From: Streptomyces lasiicapitis
GTDB lineage: Bacteria > Actinomycetota > Actinomycetes > Streptomycetales > Streptomycetaceae
Direction of reading: 5' to 3'
Assembly: GCF_014646335.1 (NCBI RefSeq)
Contig: NZ_BMNG01000019.1
Span: 62,001 to 126,000 of the forward strand
Length of the DNA stretch: 64,000 bases
Each line of letters begins with the position of its first letter. Position 1 is the stretch's first letter. The position numbers and the translations under genes are program-made. This document shows, piece after piece, positions 42,175 to 50,081 of this stretch. A model generated the notes under the pieces. The model made no database searches. It was given only the letters and a program-made list of their open reading frames with translations, and had not been told where the DNA came from.

Positions 42175-43419
42175 TCAAGAACCGGTGAGCTTCGCGAACT
42201 TCCCCTCGTACGCGGCCTCTTCCTTGGGCGTGAGCGAACGGAAGGCGTGCGACTTCGCGGCCATGGCCTTGTCGGGGATGATCAGCGGGTTCGCCGCGGC
42301 CTTGGGGTCGATCTTCGCGAGCGCGTCGCGGACGCCGTCGACCGGGCACACATAGTTGATGTAGGCGGCGAGGCGGGCCGCGGGCTCCGGCTCGTAGTAG
42401 TAGTCGATGAGCCGTTCGGCGTTGCGCTTGTGGCGCGCCTTGTTGGGGACCAGGAGATTGTCCGTCGAGGTCATGTAGCCGCTGTCCGGGATGGCGAACT
42501 CGATGTCGGGGTTGGAGAGTTTGAGCTGGACGATGTCCCCGGCCCAGGCCACGCACGCGGCGAGGTCGCCCTTGTCGAGGTCGGCGGTGTAGTCGTTGCC
42601 GGTGAAGCGGCGGATCTGCTTCTTGTCGACGGCCTTCTGAAGGCGCGCGACGGCCGCGTCGAAGTCGTCGTCGGTGAACTTCGCGGGGTCCTTGCCGAGG
42701 TCGAGAAGCACCATGCCCATGGAGTCGCGCATCTCGGACAGGAACCCCACGCGCCCCTTGAGCTTGGGCTCGTCCATCAGCTGCGACACCGAGGTGATCT
42801 TCTCCCCGTCGGTCGCCTTCTTGTTGTACGCGATGACGGTGGAGATGCCGGTCCAGGGGTACGAGTAGGCGCGCCCGGGGTCCCAGTCGGGTGAGCGGAA
42901 CTGGGCGGACAGGTTGGCGTAGGCGTGCGGCAGCTGCGCCGGGTCGAGCTTCTGCACCCAGCCGAAGCGGATGAGGCGGGCGGCGAGCCAGTCCGTGACG
43001 CAGATCAGGTCGCGCCCGGTGTCCTGCCCGGCGGCGAGCTGCGGCTTGATCTTGCCGAAGAACTCGTTGTTGTCGTTGATGTCCTCGGTGTACTTGACGC
43101 TGATGCCGGTGCGTTTCGTGAACGCGTCGAGGGTGGGGCGTCGCTCGTCCTTGTCGACGTCCATGTACTCGGTCCAGTTGGAGAAGTTGACGCGCTTGTC
43201 CTTGTCCGAGCGGTCGTCCGCGGCGATGCCGCCCTCGCCCTTGCCGGCCGCGGGGATGCCGCACGCGCTCAGGGCGCCGAGCCCGCCCGCGGCGAGCACG
43301 CCGCCGGCGGAGGCGCGCAGCACCGAACGGCGGCCGACCGCGGCGGAGCCGCCGCGCAGGGCCCGCCGCCCGGCGCTGAGCTGGGCCGGGGACAGACTCT
43401 CTGGCTCGTAGTGCTCCAT
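42175..43419 (-). CDS. potD: Polyamine-binding lipoprotein PotD (first copy)
   Basis: The 414-residue extracellular binding protein has a Tat-type signal and lipobox (RRSVLRASAGGVLAAGGLGA then LSACG). The mature protein opens with RVNFSNWTEYMDVD, then the PotD pattern GISVKYTEDINDNNEFFGKI and GRDLICVTDWLAARLI. The conserved ligand region PWTGISTVIAYNKK and GDIVQLKLSNPDIEFAIPDS are both present. It lies between the aldehyde dehydrogenase gene (72-nt gap, with a strong hairpin in it) and potA. A second, diverged copy is encoded at 57687-58994. Confidence 0.92.
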   Translation of the reverse strand: MEHYEPESLSPAQLSAGRRALRGGSAAVGRRSVLRASAGGVLAAGGLGALSACGIPAAGKGEGGIAADDRSDKDKRVNFSNWTEYMDVDKDERRPTLDAFTKRTGISVKYTEDINDNNEFFGKIKPQLAAGQDTGRDLICVTDWLAARLIRFGWVQKLDPAQLPHAYANLSAQFRSPDWDPGRAYSYPWTGISTVIAYNKKATDGEKITSVSQLMDEPKLKGRVGFLSEMRDSMGMVLLDLGKDPAKFTDDDFDAAVARLQKAVDKKQIRRFTGNDYTADLDKGDLAACVAWAGDIVQLKLSNPDIEFAIPDSGYMTSTDNLLVPNKARHKRNAERLIDYYYEPEPAARLAAYINYVCPVDGVRDALAKIDPKAAANPLIIPDKAMAAKSHAFRSLTPKEEAAYEGKFAKLTGS

Positions 43420-43450
43420 GCGCTTTCTGCCCTTTCGGGAGGTGGGCGGG

Positions 43451-43478
43451 CGGGCGCCGCCCGGTCGCGCGGCGCCCG
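43451..43478 (-). terminator. Strong hairpin between the dehydrogenase gene and potD
   Basis: CGGGCGCCGC and GCGGCGCCCG form a 10-bp perfect stem with an 8-nt loop. It lies 14 nt past the dehydrogenase stop and may attenuate transcription into potD or give the two genes different mRNA levels. There is no T-run. Confidence 0.55.
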
Positions 43479-43491
43479 TCCCCGCGTGCGG

Positions 43492-44997
43492 CTAGCGGTC
43501 CCCGAAGATCGTGCGGTGCCAGTCCTTCCTGGCCACCGCGGTGTTGTCGAACATGACGTGCTTGATCTGCGTGTACTCCTCGAAGGAGTAGGCGGACATG
43601 TCCTTGCCGTAGCCGGACGCCTTGTAGCCGCCGTGCGGCATCTCGCTGAGGATCGGGATGTGGTCGTTGACCCACACGCAGCCCGCCTTGATCTCGCGGG
43701 TCGCGCGGTTGGCGCGGAAGACGTCCCGGGTCCAGGCGGAGGCGGCGAGGCCGTAGGGGGTGTCGTTGGCGAGGCGGATGCCGTCGGCGTCGGAGTCGAA
43801 GGGCAGCACGACGAGCACCGGGCCGAAGATCTCCGCCTGCACGGCCTCGCTGTCCTGCGCGGCGTCGGCGATGAGGGTGGGCCTGTAGTACGCCCCGGGG
43901 TGGTCGAGGGCCTCTCCTCCCGTCACCACGCGCGCGTAGGAGCGGGCCCGGTCGACGAAGGCGGCGACGCGGTCGCGGTGCGTGTGCGAGATGAGCGGGC
44001 CGAGGTCGGTGGCCGGGTCGAAGGGGTCACCGAGCCGCACGGTCGCCATCAGGTCGGCGACGCCCGCCACGAAGGCGTCGTACAGGGGGCGCTGTACGTA
44101 CGCGCGCGTGGCGGCCGTGCAGTCCTGGCCGCTGTTGATGAGGGCGCCCGCGACGGCGCCGTGCACGGCGGCCTCCAGGTCGGCGTCGTCGAACACGACG
44201 AAGGGCGCCTTGCCGCCGAGCTCCAGGTGCAGCCGCTTGACGGTGGCGGTGGCGACCTCCGCGACGCGCTTGCCGACGCCGGTGGACCCGGTGAAGGACG
44301 TCATGACGACGTCGGGGTGCCCGACGAGGTGCTCACCGGCCTCCTGCCCGGCCCCGGTGACGATGTTGACGACACCGTCGGGGATCCCGGCGGCGGTGGC
44401 GGCCTGCGCGAACATCAGTGAGGTGAACGGCGTCAGCTCGGAGGGCTTCAGGACGATGGTGTTGCCGGCCGCGATCGCCGGGAGGACCTTCCAGGCGGCC
44501 ATCTGGAGCGGATAGTTCCAGGGCGCGATGGAGCCGACGACACCGATCGGCTCCCTTCGTACGTACGAGGTGTGGTCGCCGCCGTCGTACTCCCCCGCCG
44601 ACTGGCCCTGGAGGTGGCGGGCCGCGCCCGCGAAGAAGGCGGTGTTGTCGATCGTGCCCGGTACGTCGAACTCGCGGCTCAGCTTGATCGGCTTGCCGCA
44701 CTGGAGGGACTCGGCCTGCGCCAGGTCCTCGGCGCGCGCGGACAGCTCGGCGGCGAAGCGGTGCATGGCGTCGGAGCGCTCGCCGGGGCTCGCGGCCGAC
44801 CAGCCGGTGTACGCGTCCGCGGCGGCGGCGACGGCGTCGTCCACGTCCTTGGCGCCCGCAAGACCGTAGGTGAGGACCTCATCGCCCGTGGCCGGATCGA
44901 CCACCGCGTGGGTGCGTCCCGACGTGCCCTGGGTGAGGCGTCCCGCGATGTACTGGGCGCCGTCCGCGAACCGGTCCCGCGCCTGGAATGTGTGCAT
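43492..44997 (-). CDS. Gamma-aminobutyraldehyde-type dehydrogenase
   Basis: The 501-residue NAD(P)-dependent ALDH has the usual catalytic pattern: GSIAPWNYPLQMAAWKVLPA, the Glu in LELGGKAPFVVFDD, the catalytic Cys in NSGQDCTAATRAYV and AEIFGPVLVVLPF. It is the first gene of the polyamine operon (dehydrogenase, potD, potA, potB, potC, oxidase), so it should oxidise the aminoaldehyde made from an imported polyamine, giving GABA or a gamma-glutamyl product. It is paralogous to the enzyme at 61978-63417. Upstream, a -35/-10 pair and an 8-bp inverted repeat are visible. Confidence 0.9.
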   Translation of the reverse strand: MHTFQARDRFADGAQYIAGRLTQGTSGRTHAVVDPATGDEVLTYGLAGAKDVDDAVAAAADAYTGWSAASPGERSDAMHRFAAELSARAEDLAQAESLQCGKPIKLSREFDVPGTIDNTAFFAGAARHLQGQSAGEYDGGDHTSYVRREPIGVVGSIAPWNYPLQMAAWKVLPAIAAGNTIVLKPSELTPFTSLMFAQAATAAGIPDGVVNIVTGAGQEAGEHLVGHPDVVMTSFTGSTGVGKRVAEVATATVKRLHLELGGKAPFVVFDDADLEAAVHGAVAGALINSGQDCTAATRAYVQRPLYDAFVAGVADLMATVRLGDPFDPATDLGPLISHTHRDRVAAFVDRARSYARVVTGGEALDHPGAYYRPTLIADAAQDSEAVQAEIFGPVLVVLPFDSDADGIRLANDTPYGLAASAWTRDVFRANRATREIKAGCVWVNDHIPILSEMPHGGYKASGYGKDMSAYSFEEYTQIKHVMFDNTAVARKDWHRTIFGDR

Positions 44998-45065
44998 GAC
45001 GCTCTCCTCCGCCGGCCGCCCCGTCCCGAGAGGGTCGGCGTAGTTCCAGATCGATTTGAGTGCCG

Positions 45066-45094
45066 ATCCTGACAGGGGGTCGGTGGTCCAGCAA
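45066..45094 (-). promoter_or_regulatory. Predicted promoter of the polyamine operon
   Basis: On the minus strand TTGCTG (45089-45094) and CAGGAT (45066-45071) are 17 nt apart. They lie 69 nt upstream of the first gene's ATG. The match is moderate. Confidence 0.45.
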
Positions 45095-45096
45095 GT

Positions 45097-45132
45097 GATT
45101 CCGTTGTTGCCTTTTGGTTACGCGACGGAATC
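45097..45132. promoter_or_regulatory. Inverted repeat in the divergent region
   Basis: GATTCCGT (45097-45104) and ACGGAATC (45125-45132) are perfect 8-bp arms separated by 20 nt of AT-richer sequence. They are directly upstream of the predicted -35 of the polyamine operon and about 100 nt upstream of the NADAR gene, a suitable place for a shared regulator. Confidence 0.5.
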
Positions 45133-45231
45133 TGTCGACCAGGTGTCGAGTCGGCCTGGAAATTGTGGGACGGAATGTCAGTGGTGCGTGCCAGGGTGGC
45201 GTGCATGAGGGATCTGACGGGGGAGGACACG

Positions 45232-45738
45232 GTGAAGGAGCGGGTCGAGTACCTGTACTTCTGGGGGCACGCCCCGCGTCGGGACGGTGCGCTGGGGCCC
45301 AGCTGTTTCAGCCAGTGGTGGCCCTCGCCGTTCACGGCCGACGGCGTGGAGTACGCGACGGCGGAGCACTGGATGATGGCCGCGAAGGCCCGCCTCTTCG
45401 GCGACGCCGACGCCGAGCGGGCGGCGCTCACGGCGCGGACGCCCGCCGAGGCCAAGCGGGCCGGGCGCCTTGTGCGGGGGTTCGACGGTCAGGTCTGGGA
45501 GCGGGAGCGCTTCGGGATCGTGGTCGAGGGGTCGGTCCGGAAGTTCTCTTCGGACGAGGCACTGCGGGGGTACCTCGTCGGTACGGGGGAGCGGGTGCTG
45601 GTCGAGGCGAGTCCCGTCGACCCCGTCTGGGGCGTCGGCCTCGCCGCCGACGATCCGCGCATCGAGGATCCCGCGGGGTGGCGGGGGCTGAACCTGCTGG
45701 GCTTCGCGTTGATGTCCGCGCGGGAGCGGTTGCGGTGA
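45232..45738 (+). CDS. NADAR-family protein (YbiA-like)
   Basis: The 168-residue protein starts at GTG 45232, where GGGAGG is 5-6 nt upstream; an ATG 27 nt earlier is in frame but lacks such a site. NADAR domain features are clear: YLYFWGHAPR, CFSQWWPSPFTADGVEYATA, EHWMMAAKARLF and LVEASPVDPVWGVGLA. Members hydrolyse N-glycosidic bonds: some act on damaged riboflavin intermediates, others are reported to remove ADP-ribose from modified guanine in anti-phage or toxin systems. The sequence alone does not choose between these. The gene is divergent from the polyamine operon. Confidence 0.88.
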   Translation: MKERVEYLYFWGHAPRRDGALGPSCFSQWWPSPFTADGVEYATAEHWMMAAKARLFGDADAERAALTARTPAEAKRAGRLVRGFDGQVWERERFGIVVEGSVRKFSSDEALRGYLVGTGERVLVEASPVDPVWGVGLAADDPRIEDPAGWRGLNLLGFALMSARERLR

Positions 45739-45828
45739 CGGTGTCGTCCTGACCGTTCCCGCTGCGGGCGGCTGGGCCGCCAGGGGTGGCCCGGGAGCCC
45801 CCGGGGAGCGCGTCCTACGATGATCCCC

Positions 45829-45844
45829 GACCCCCGCGGGGGTC
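45829..45844. promoter_or_regulatory. Perfect 16-bp palindrome upstream of the adenosine deaminase gene
   Basis: GACCCCCGCGGGGGTC, followed by the short direct repeat GATCAGCCGATCAGCCGATC. It lies 42 nt upstream of the adenosine deaminase ATG. It could be an operator or part of an mRNA hairpin; a TACGAT hexamer just upstream may be a -10. Confidence 0.45.
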
Positions 45845-45885
45845 AGCCGATCAGCCGATCACACCGTGTTCCCGGGGAGGAACCC

Positions 45886-46938
45886 ATGACCGACCAGCAC
45901 ATCTCCGCCGCGCAGTCGACCGCCTTCATCGCTGGGCTGCCCAAGGCCGAACTCCACGTCCACCACGTCGGCTCCGCCTCCCCCCGCATCGTCTCGGCCC
46001 TGGCCGCCCGCCACCCCGACTCCAAGGTCCCCACGGACATCGAGGCCCTGGCGGACTACTTCACGTTCACGGACTTCGCGCACTTCGTGCAGGTCTACCT
46101 CTCCGTAGTCGACCTGATCCGCACCCCGGACGACGTCCAGCTCCTCACCTTCGAGGTGGCCCGCGAACTGGCCCGCCAGAACGTCCGCTACGCCGAGCTG
46201 ACGATCACCCCGTTCTCCTCCACCCGCCGCGGCATCGACGAGCGCGCCTTCATGGCCGCCATCGAGGACGCCCGCAAGACCGCCGAGGCCGAGCTCGGCG
46301 TCGTACTGCGCTGGTGCTTCGACATCCCCGGCGAGGCGGGCCTGGAGGCGGCCGAGGAGACGGTCCGGCTCGCCACCACGGACGGCATCCGCCCGGAGGG
46401 CCTGGTGTCCTTCGGCCTCGGCGGCCCCGAAATCGGCGTACCCCGCCCGCAGTTCAAGCCGTACTTCGACCGCGCCATCGCCGCCGGCCTGCGCTCGGTG
46501 CCGCACGCGGGCGAGACCACGGGGCCCGAGACCGTCTGGGACGCCCTGACCCACCTGCGCGCCGAGCGCATCGGCCACGGCACCAGCTCGGCCCAGGACC
46601 CCAAGCTTCTCGCGTACCTCGCGGAGCACGGCATCCCCCTGGAGGTCTGCCCCACCTCCAACATCGCGACCCGCGCGGTCGCCACCCTCGACGAGCACCC
46701 GCTCAAGCAGTTCGTGGACGCGGGCGTCACCGTCACCATCAACTCCGACGACCCGCCGATGTTCGGCACGGACCTCAACAACGAGTACGCCGTCGCCGCC
46801 CGCCTCCTCGACCTCGACGAGCGCGGCATCGCCGCCCTCGCGAAGAGCGCCGTCGAGGTGTCCTTCCTGGACGCGCCCGGCAAGGAGCGGATCAAGGCGG
46901 AGATCGACGCGTACACGGAGACGTGGCTGGCCTCCTGA
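45886..46938 (+). CDS. add: Adenosine deaminase
   Basis: The 350-residue zinc enzyme deaminates adenosine (or a close analogue) to inosine in purine salvage. Metal and catalytic elements are all present: HVHHVGS near residue 22, RWCFDIPG, the HAGE motif (PHAGETTGPE, about 205-214), RIGHGTS, CPTSNIAT, and the Asp pair in NSDDPPMFG. ATG 45886 is preceded by GGGGAGG. The length matches the bacterial family. It is monocistronic, with a strong hairpin 58 nt past its stop codon. A related 6-aminodeoxyfutalosine deaminase role cannot be ruled out from sequence but is less likely. Confidence 0.9.
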   Translation: MTDQHISAAQSTAFIAGLPKAELHVHHVGSASPRIVSALAARHPDSKVPTDIEALADYFTFTDFAHFVQVYLSVVDLIRTPDDVQLLTFEVARELARQNVRYAELTITPFSSTRRGIDERAFMAAIEDARKTAEAELGVVLRWCFDIPGEAGLEAAEETVRLATTDGIRPEGLVSFGLGGPEIGVPRPQFKPYFDRAIAAGLRSVPHAGETTGPETVWDALTHLRAERIGHGTSSAQDPKLLAYLAEHGIPLEVCPTSNIATRAVATLDEHPLKQFVDAGVTVTINSDDPPMFGTDLNNEYAVAARLLDLDERGIAALAKSAVEVSFLDAPGKERIKAEIDAYTETWLAS

Positions 46939-46994
46939 CCCGCAGCACCCCCGGCAGCCGCAGCACCCGCACCGCACCCGCACCACCCGGCCCT

Positions 46995-47028
46995 CGGCGG
47001 CCCGGAACGCCTCACCTCCGGGCCGCCG
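46995..47028 (+). terminator. Strong terminator after the adenosine deaminase gene
   Basis: CGGCGGCCCGGA and TCCGGGCCGCCG form a perfect 12-bp stem with a 10-nt loop, between the adenosine deaminase and the phosphodiesterase gene. There is no T-run. Confidence 0.75.
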
Positions 47029-47064
47029 CGGCCACCCCCGGCCGCCCCCGGCCACAATGGACCC

Positions 47065-47799
47065 ATGCGCACCGTGACTGCCGTGGCCCACCGAGGCGAC
47101 CCCTACCGCGTCCGCGAGAACACCCTCCCCTCCCTGCGCTCCGCGCTCGACCGGGGCGCGGACGCGGTGGAGATCGACGTCCGCCTGACCCGTGACGACG
47201 TACCCGTACTACTCCACGACGCGACCCTCGACCGCCTCTGGCAGCACGAGCGGCCGCTCGCCGCGCTCTCCGCCGACGAGGTGCGCGGGCTCACCGCCGG
47301 CGGCGTACCCACCCTCGAAGAGGCCCTCAAGGAGACCGACGGCCACCGCGTCCTCGTGGACCTCCCGGGCGCGACGCCCGAGGCGGTACGCACCGTCGTC
47401 GGCGTCATCGCCGACTGCGGGGCCGCCGACCGCGCGTACTACTGCGCGGGCCCCGACGCGATGCTCGCCGTGCGCGCCGCGGACCCCGCCGCGGAGATCG
47501 CCCTCACCTGGAAATCGCTCGCTCCGCCCCGCCCCGCGCTGCTCGCCGCGATCGCCCCGCGCTGGCTCAACTACCGCTTCGGGCTTGTGAGTCGGGACCT
47601 CGCCGACCGCGTGCACGCCGACGGTCTGCTGATCTCCGCGTGGACCGCCGACACCCGCCGCTCCATGCGTAAGCTCATCTCCCACGGGGTGGACTCGATC
47701 ACCACCAACCGCGTGGACGCACTCGCCGCCGAGCTGTCCCGAAAGCCCCGGCGGCCCCGACAGCACGACCAGCAGACGGGGAAGGAACCTCACGGGTGA
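47065..47799 (+). CDS. Glycerophosphodiester phosphodiesterase
   Basis: The 244-residue GDPD-family TIM barrel hydrolyses glycerophosphodiesters to glycerol-3-phosphate and an alcohol. The catalytic and metal residues are present in AHRGDPYRVRENTL, VEIDVRLTRDDVPVLLHD and, at the C-terminus, ISAWTADTRRSMRKLISHGVDSITTN. No signal peptide is seen, so it should be cytoplasmic. It overlaps the methyltransferase start by 4 nt (GTGA), so the two are co-translated. The C-terminal tail (RKPRRPRQHDQQ) is polar. Confidence 0.9.
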   Translation: MRTVTAVAHRGDPYRVRENTLPSLRSALDRGADAVEIDVRLTRDDVPVLLHDATLDRLWQHERPLAALSADEVRGLTAGGVPTLEEALKETDGHRVLVDLPGATPEAVRTVVGVIADCGAADRAYYCAGPDAMLAVRAADPAAEIALTWKSLAPPRPALLAAIAPRWLNYRFGLVSRDLADRVHADGLLISAWTADTRRSMRKLISHGVDSITTNRVDALAAELSRKPRRPRQHDQQTGKEPHG

Positions 47800-48638
47800 A
47801 CGCAGAGAACTTAGGCAACACGGCGAGCACGCAGCACAACGACATCACTGGCGCCGACCGCATACGCACCGACGTCGCGCACAACGCCCGCGTCTGGAAC
47901 TACTGGCTGGGCGGCAAGGACAACTACCCGGTGGACCGCGCGGTCGCCGAGCAGGTCGTCGAGATGTTCCCCGGCATCGGCGAAGTGGCCCGCGCCGACC
48001 GCGCGTTCCTGGGCCGGGCGGTGGCCCATCTCGTGGAAGACAAAGGCATCCGCCAGTTGCTGGACATCGGCACCGGCCTGCCCACGGGCGCCAACACCCA
48101 CGAGGTGGCGCAGCGCATCGCCCCCGACGCCCGCATCGTGTACGTCGACAACGACCCGATCGTCCTGACCCACGCGAGCGCCCTGCTCACCAGCTCGCCC
48201 GAGGGCACGACCACGTACATCGACGCGGACGCCCGGGACACGGAGCGCATCCTGCGGGCCGCAGCCGAGACCCTCGACTTCGAGCGACCCGTCGCCGTGA
48301 TGCTGCTCGGCATCCTCAACTTCATCCCGGACACGGCCGAGGCCCGCTCGATCGTACGCACCCTCATGGACGCGGTGCCGTCCGGCAGTTACCTGGTCCT
48401 GACCCACCCCACCCTGGACGCCGACGTCGGCGGCGCCGACAACCAGCCGGCCATGGACTTCTGGAACGCCAACGCGACACCCCCCATCACCGGCCGCACC
48501 CGCGCGGAGCTCCTGTCCTTCATGGAAGACCTGGAACTCCTGCCCCCAGGCATCGAATCCTGCGCCCGCTGGCGCTCCCCGGAGGCACCCCCGGTCCCCC
48601 AGGTCCCCCAACTCGGCGCGGTGGCCCGCAAGCCGTAA
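47796..48638 (+). CDS. SAM-dependent methyltransferase (DUF574 family), with a TTA codon
   Basis: The 280-residue protein has the features of the actinobacterial DUF574 group: ADRIRTDVAHNARVWNYWLGGKDNYPVDR, split here as WNYWLGGKDNYPVDR (about 34-48), the SAM-binding LLDIGTGLPTG and VYVDNDPIVL, and VMLLGILNFIPD. The substrate is unknown; many Streptomyces have several paralogues. GTG 47796 overlaps the upstream stop. Codon 6 (47811-47813) is TTA, the rare leucine codon that needs the bldA tRNA, which would restrict translation to late growth or development. A hairpin follows the stop. Confidence 0.88.
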   Translation: MNAENLGNTASTQHNDITGADRIRTDVAHNARVWNYWLGGKDNYPVDRAVAEQVVEMFPGIGEVARADRAFLGRAVAHLVEDKGIRQLLDIGTGLPTGANTHEVAQRIAPDARIVYVDNDPIVLTHASALLTSSPEGTTTYIDADARDTERILRAAAETLDFERPVAVMLLGILNFIPDTAEARSIVRTLMDAVPSGSYLVLTHPTLDADVGGADNQPAMDFWNANATPPITGRTRAELLSFMEDLELLPPGIESCARWRSPEAPPVPQVPQLGAVARKP

Positions 48639-48639
48639 C

Positions 48640-48658
48640 CCGGGGGCCGCAGCCCCGG
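48640..48658 (+). terminator. Hairpin after the methyltransferase gene
   Basis: CCGGGG and CCCCGG pair around a 7-nt loop directly after the stop codon. It should end the GDPD-methyltransferase transcript. Confidence 0.55.
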
Positions 48659-48793
48659 CGCCTGACCTGGAGCCGCCCCCGACCCCTAGGGGCCCACCCC
48701 TCAACTACCCCGAGACCAGCGGCAGTTGAACCCTGGTCGCCCCCCAGGGGCCACCCCCTCCTCATTGATGATCCACCGCCCTCCCCCGCCGCA

Positions 48794-48834
48794 CAGGATG
48801 GGTACTGGGACACCTCACCCAGCCACCCATCCTG
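48794..48834 (+). promoter_or_regulatory. Leader hairpin overlapping the Shine-Dalgarno region
   Basis: CAGGATGGGT (48794-48803) and ACCCATCCTG (48825-48834) are perfect 10-bp arms; inside them CTGGG and CCCAG can extend the stem. The right arm ends at the first base of the GGAG ribosome binding site, 9 nt before the serine hydrolase ATG. Confidence 0.65.
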
Positions 48835-48842
48835 GAGCAGCC

Positions 48843-50057
48843 ATGCCCGCACGCACCCGTCGCCGTTCCGCCAGGCCCGCCGCCTCCCTCGCCCTCGCCA
48901 CCGCCGTCGCCCTCGGACTCACGGCCACCGCGACGGCTCCCGCCCTCGCCGACTCGCCCGCCCCCGGGGCGACCTCCGCCGACACGGCGGCAGACCGCTC
49001 GGGGCCCGACGCCAAGGCCCTGCGCGCCGCCATCGCCGGACTGCCCGACGCCGACGCGACCGCCGCCCTGGTGCGGGTCGCCGGCAACAACGGGACCTGG
49101 CGCGGCAGTTCGGGTGTGCGGGACCTACGGACGGGGCGCGACGCCGATCCGAACGGACGGTTCCGGGCCGGGTCCACCACGAAGGTGGTGACGGCGGCCG
49201 TCGTGCTGCAGCTCGCCGCCGAGGGCAAGGTCGACCTCGGCGCGCCCGTGCAGCGCTATCTGCCGGACCTCTTCGCGCCGAACGCCGACGCCTTCCGGAC
49301 GCCCATCTCCGTACGCCAACTCCTCAACCACAGCAGCGGGTTGCAGCCGGGGCGCTCCCTCGGCAAGAACTTCGACGAGCTGTACGCGCACCGCTTCGAG
49401 ACGCTCAGCCCGCAAGAGGTCGCCGCCACGTCGATCGCGAAGGGACCCGCGTACGCCCCGGGCGTCAAGCAGCAGTACCTGGGCATCAACTACACGCTTC
49501 TCGGGCTGCTCATCGAGAAGGTCACGGGGCACTCGTACGAGAGCGAGGCCACCCGGCGCGTCCTCCAGCGCGCGGGCATGCGGCACTCCTCCTTCCCGGG
49601 TACGGATCCCCGCATCCACGGCCCGCACAACCGCGGCTACCAGGCCGTGCGGCAGCCCGACGGCGGGATGAAGCTGGTCGACGTCACCGAGTGGAACCAG
49701 CGGGACCGCATGGCGGGCGGCGACATGATCTCCACGACGGCCGACCTGGAGCGGCTCACCGTCGCGCTGTTCCGCGGCAGGATCGTGCCGAAGCCGCAGC
49801 TCGAGGAGATGTTCACGGTGCCGTCCGACATCGAGGGCGCCACGATGAGCGCGGGGATGAACCGGTACGAAGCGCCCGACGGCCGGGTCCTCTGGCTGAA
49901 GACCGGGGGACGGCACGGCTACAACTCGATCCTCGCCGCCACCCGGGACCTGGACACGGTCCTCGTGTACTCCGTCAACTCCACGGACGCCAAGGGGGAG
50001 GACATGAACGCCGTCATTCAGCGCATCGTCGCGGCGGCGCTCAAGGTGCGCCGCTGA
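48843..50057 (+). CDS. Secreted serine hydrolase, class C beta-lactamase/DD-carboxypeptidase-like
   Basis: The 404-residue secreted protein starts at ATG 48843 with GGAG 6 nt upstream. A signal peptide is clear (RRSARPAASLALATAVALGL, with cleavage near PALA/DSPA). The penicillin-binding fold has SxxK (GSTTKVV, Ser as nucleophile, near 118), the Tyr motif in YLGINYTLLG (near 219) and a late triad KTGGRHGYN. This group includes D-Ala-D-Ala carboxypeptidases, esterases and beta-lactamases; the context does not decide which. The mRNA leader can form a hairpin covering the edge of the ribosome binding site. It faces the SDR gene convergently across 24 bp. Confidence 0.87.
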   Translation: MPARTRRRSARPAASLALATAVALGLTATATAPALADSPAPGATSADTAADRSGPDAKALRAAIAGLPDADATAALVRVAGNNGTWRGSSGVRDLRTGRDADPNGRFRAGSTTKVVTAAVVLQLAAEGKVDLGAPVQRYLPDLFAPNADAFRTPISVRQLLNHSSGLQPGRSLGKNFDELYAHRFETLSPQEVAATSIAKGPAYAPGVKQQYLGINYTLLGLLIEKVTGHSYESEATRRVLQRAGMRHSSFPGTDPRIHGPHNRGYQAVRQPDGGMKLVDVTEWNQRDRMAGGDMISTTADLERLTVALFRGRIVPKPQLEEMFTVPSDIEGATMSAGMNRYEAPDGRVLWLKTGGRHGYNSILAATRDLDTVLVYSVNSTDAKGEDMNAVIQRIVAAALKVRR

Positions 50058-50081
50058 ACCCCCGCCCGCGGGCCGGACGGC

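Noticed and set aside
45163..45231. Longer NADAR start
   Set aside because: Upstream in-frame codons lack a ribosome binding site, while GTG 45232 has GGGAGG at good distance and starts just before the conserved domain.
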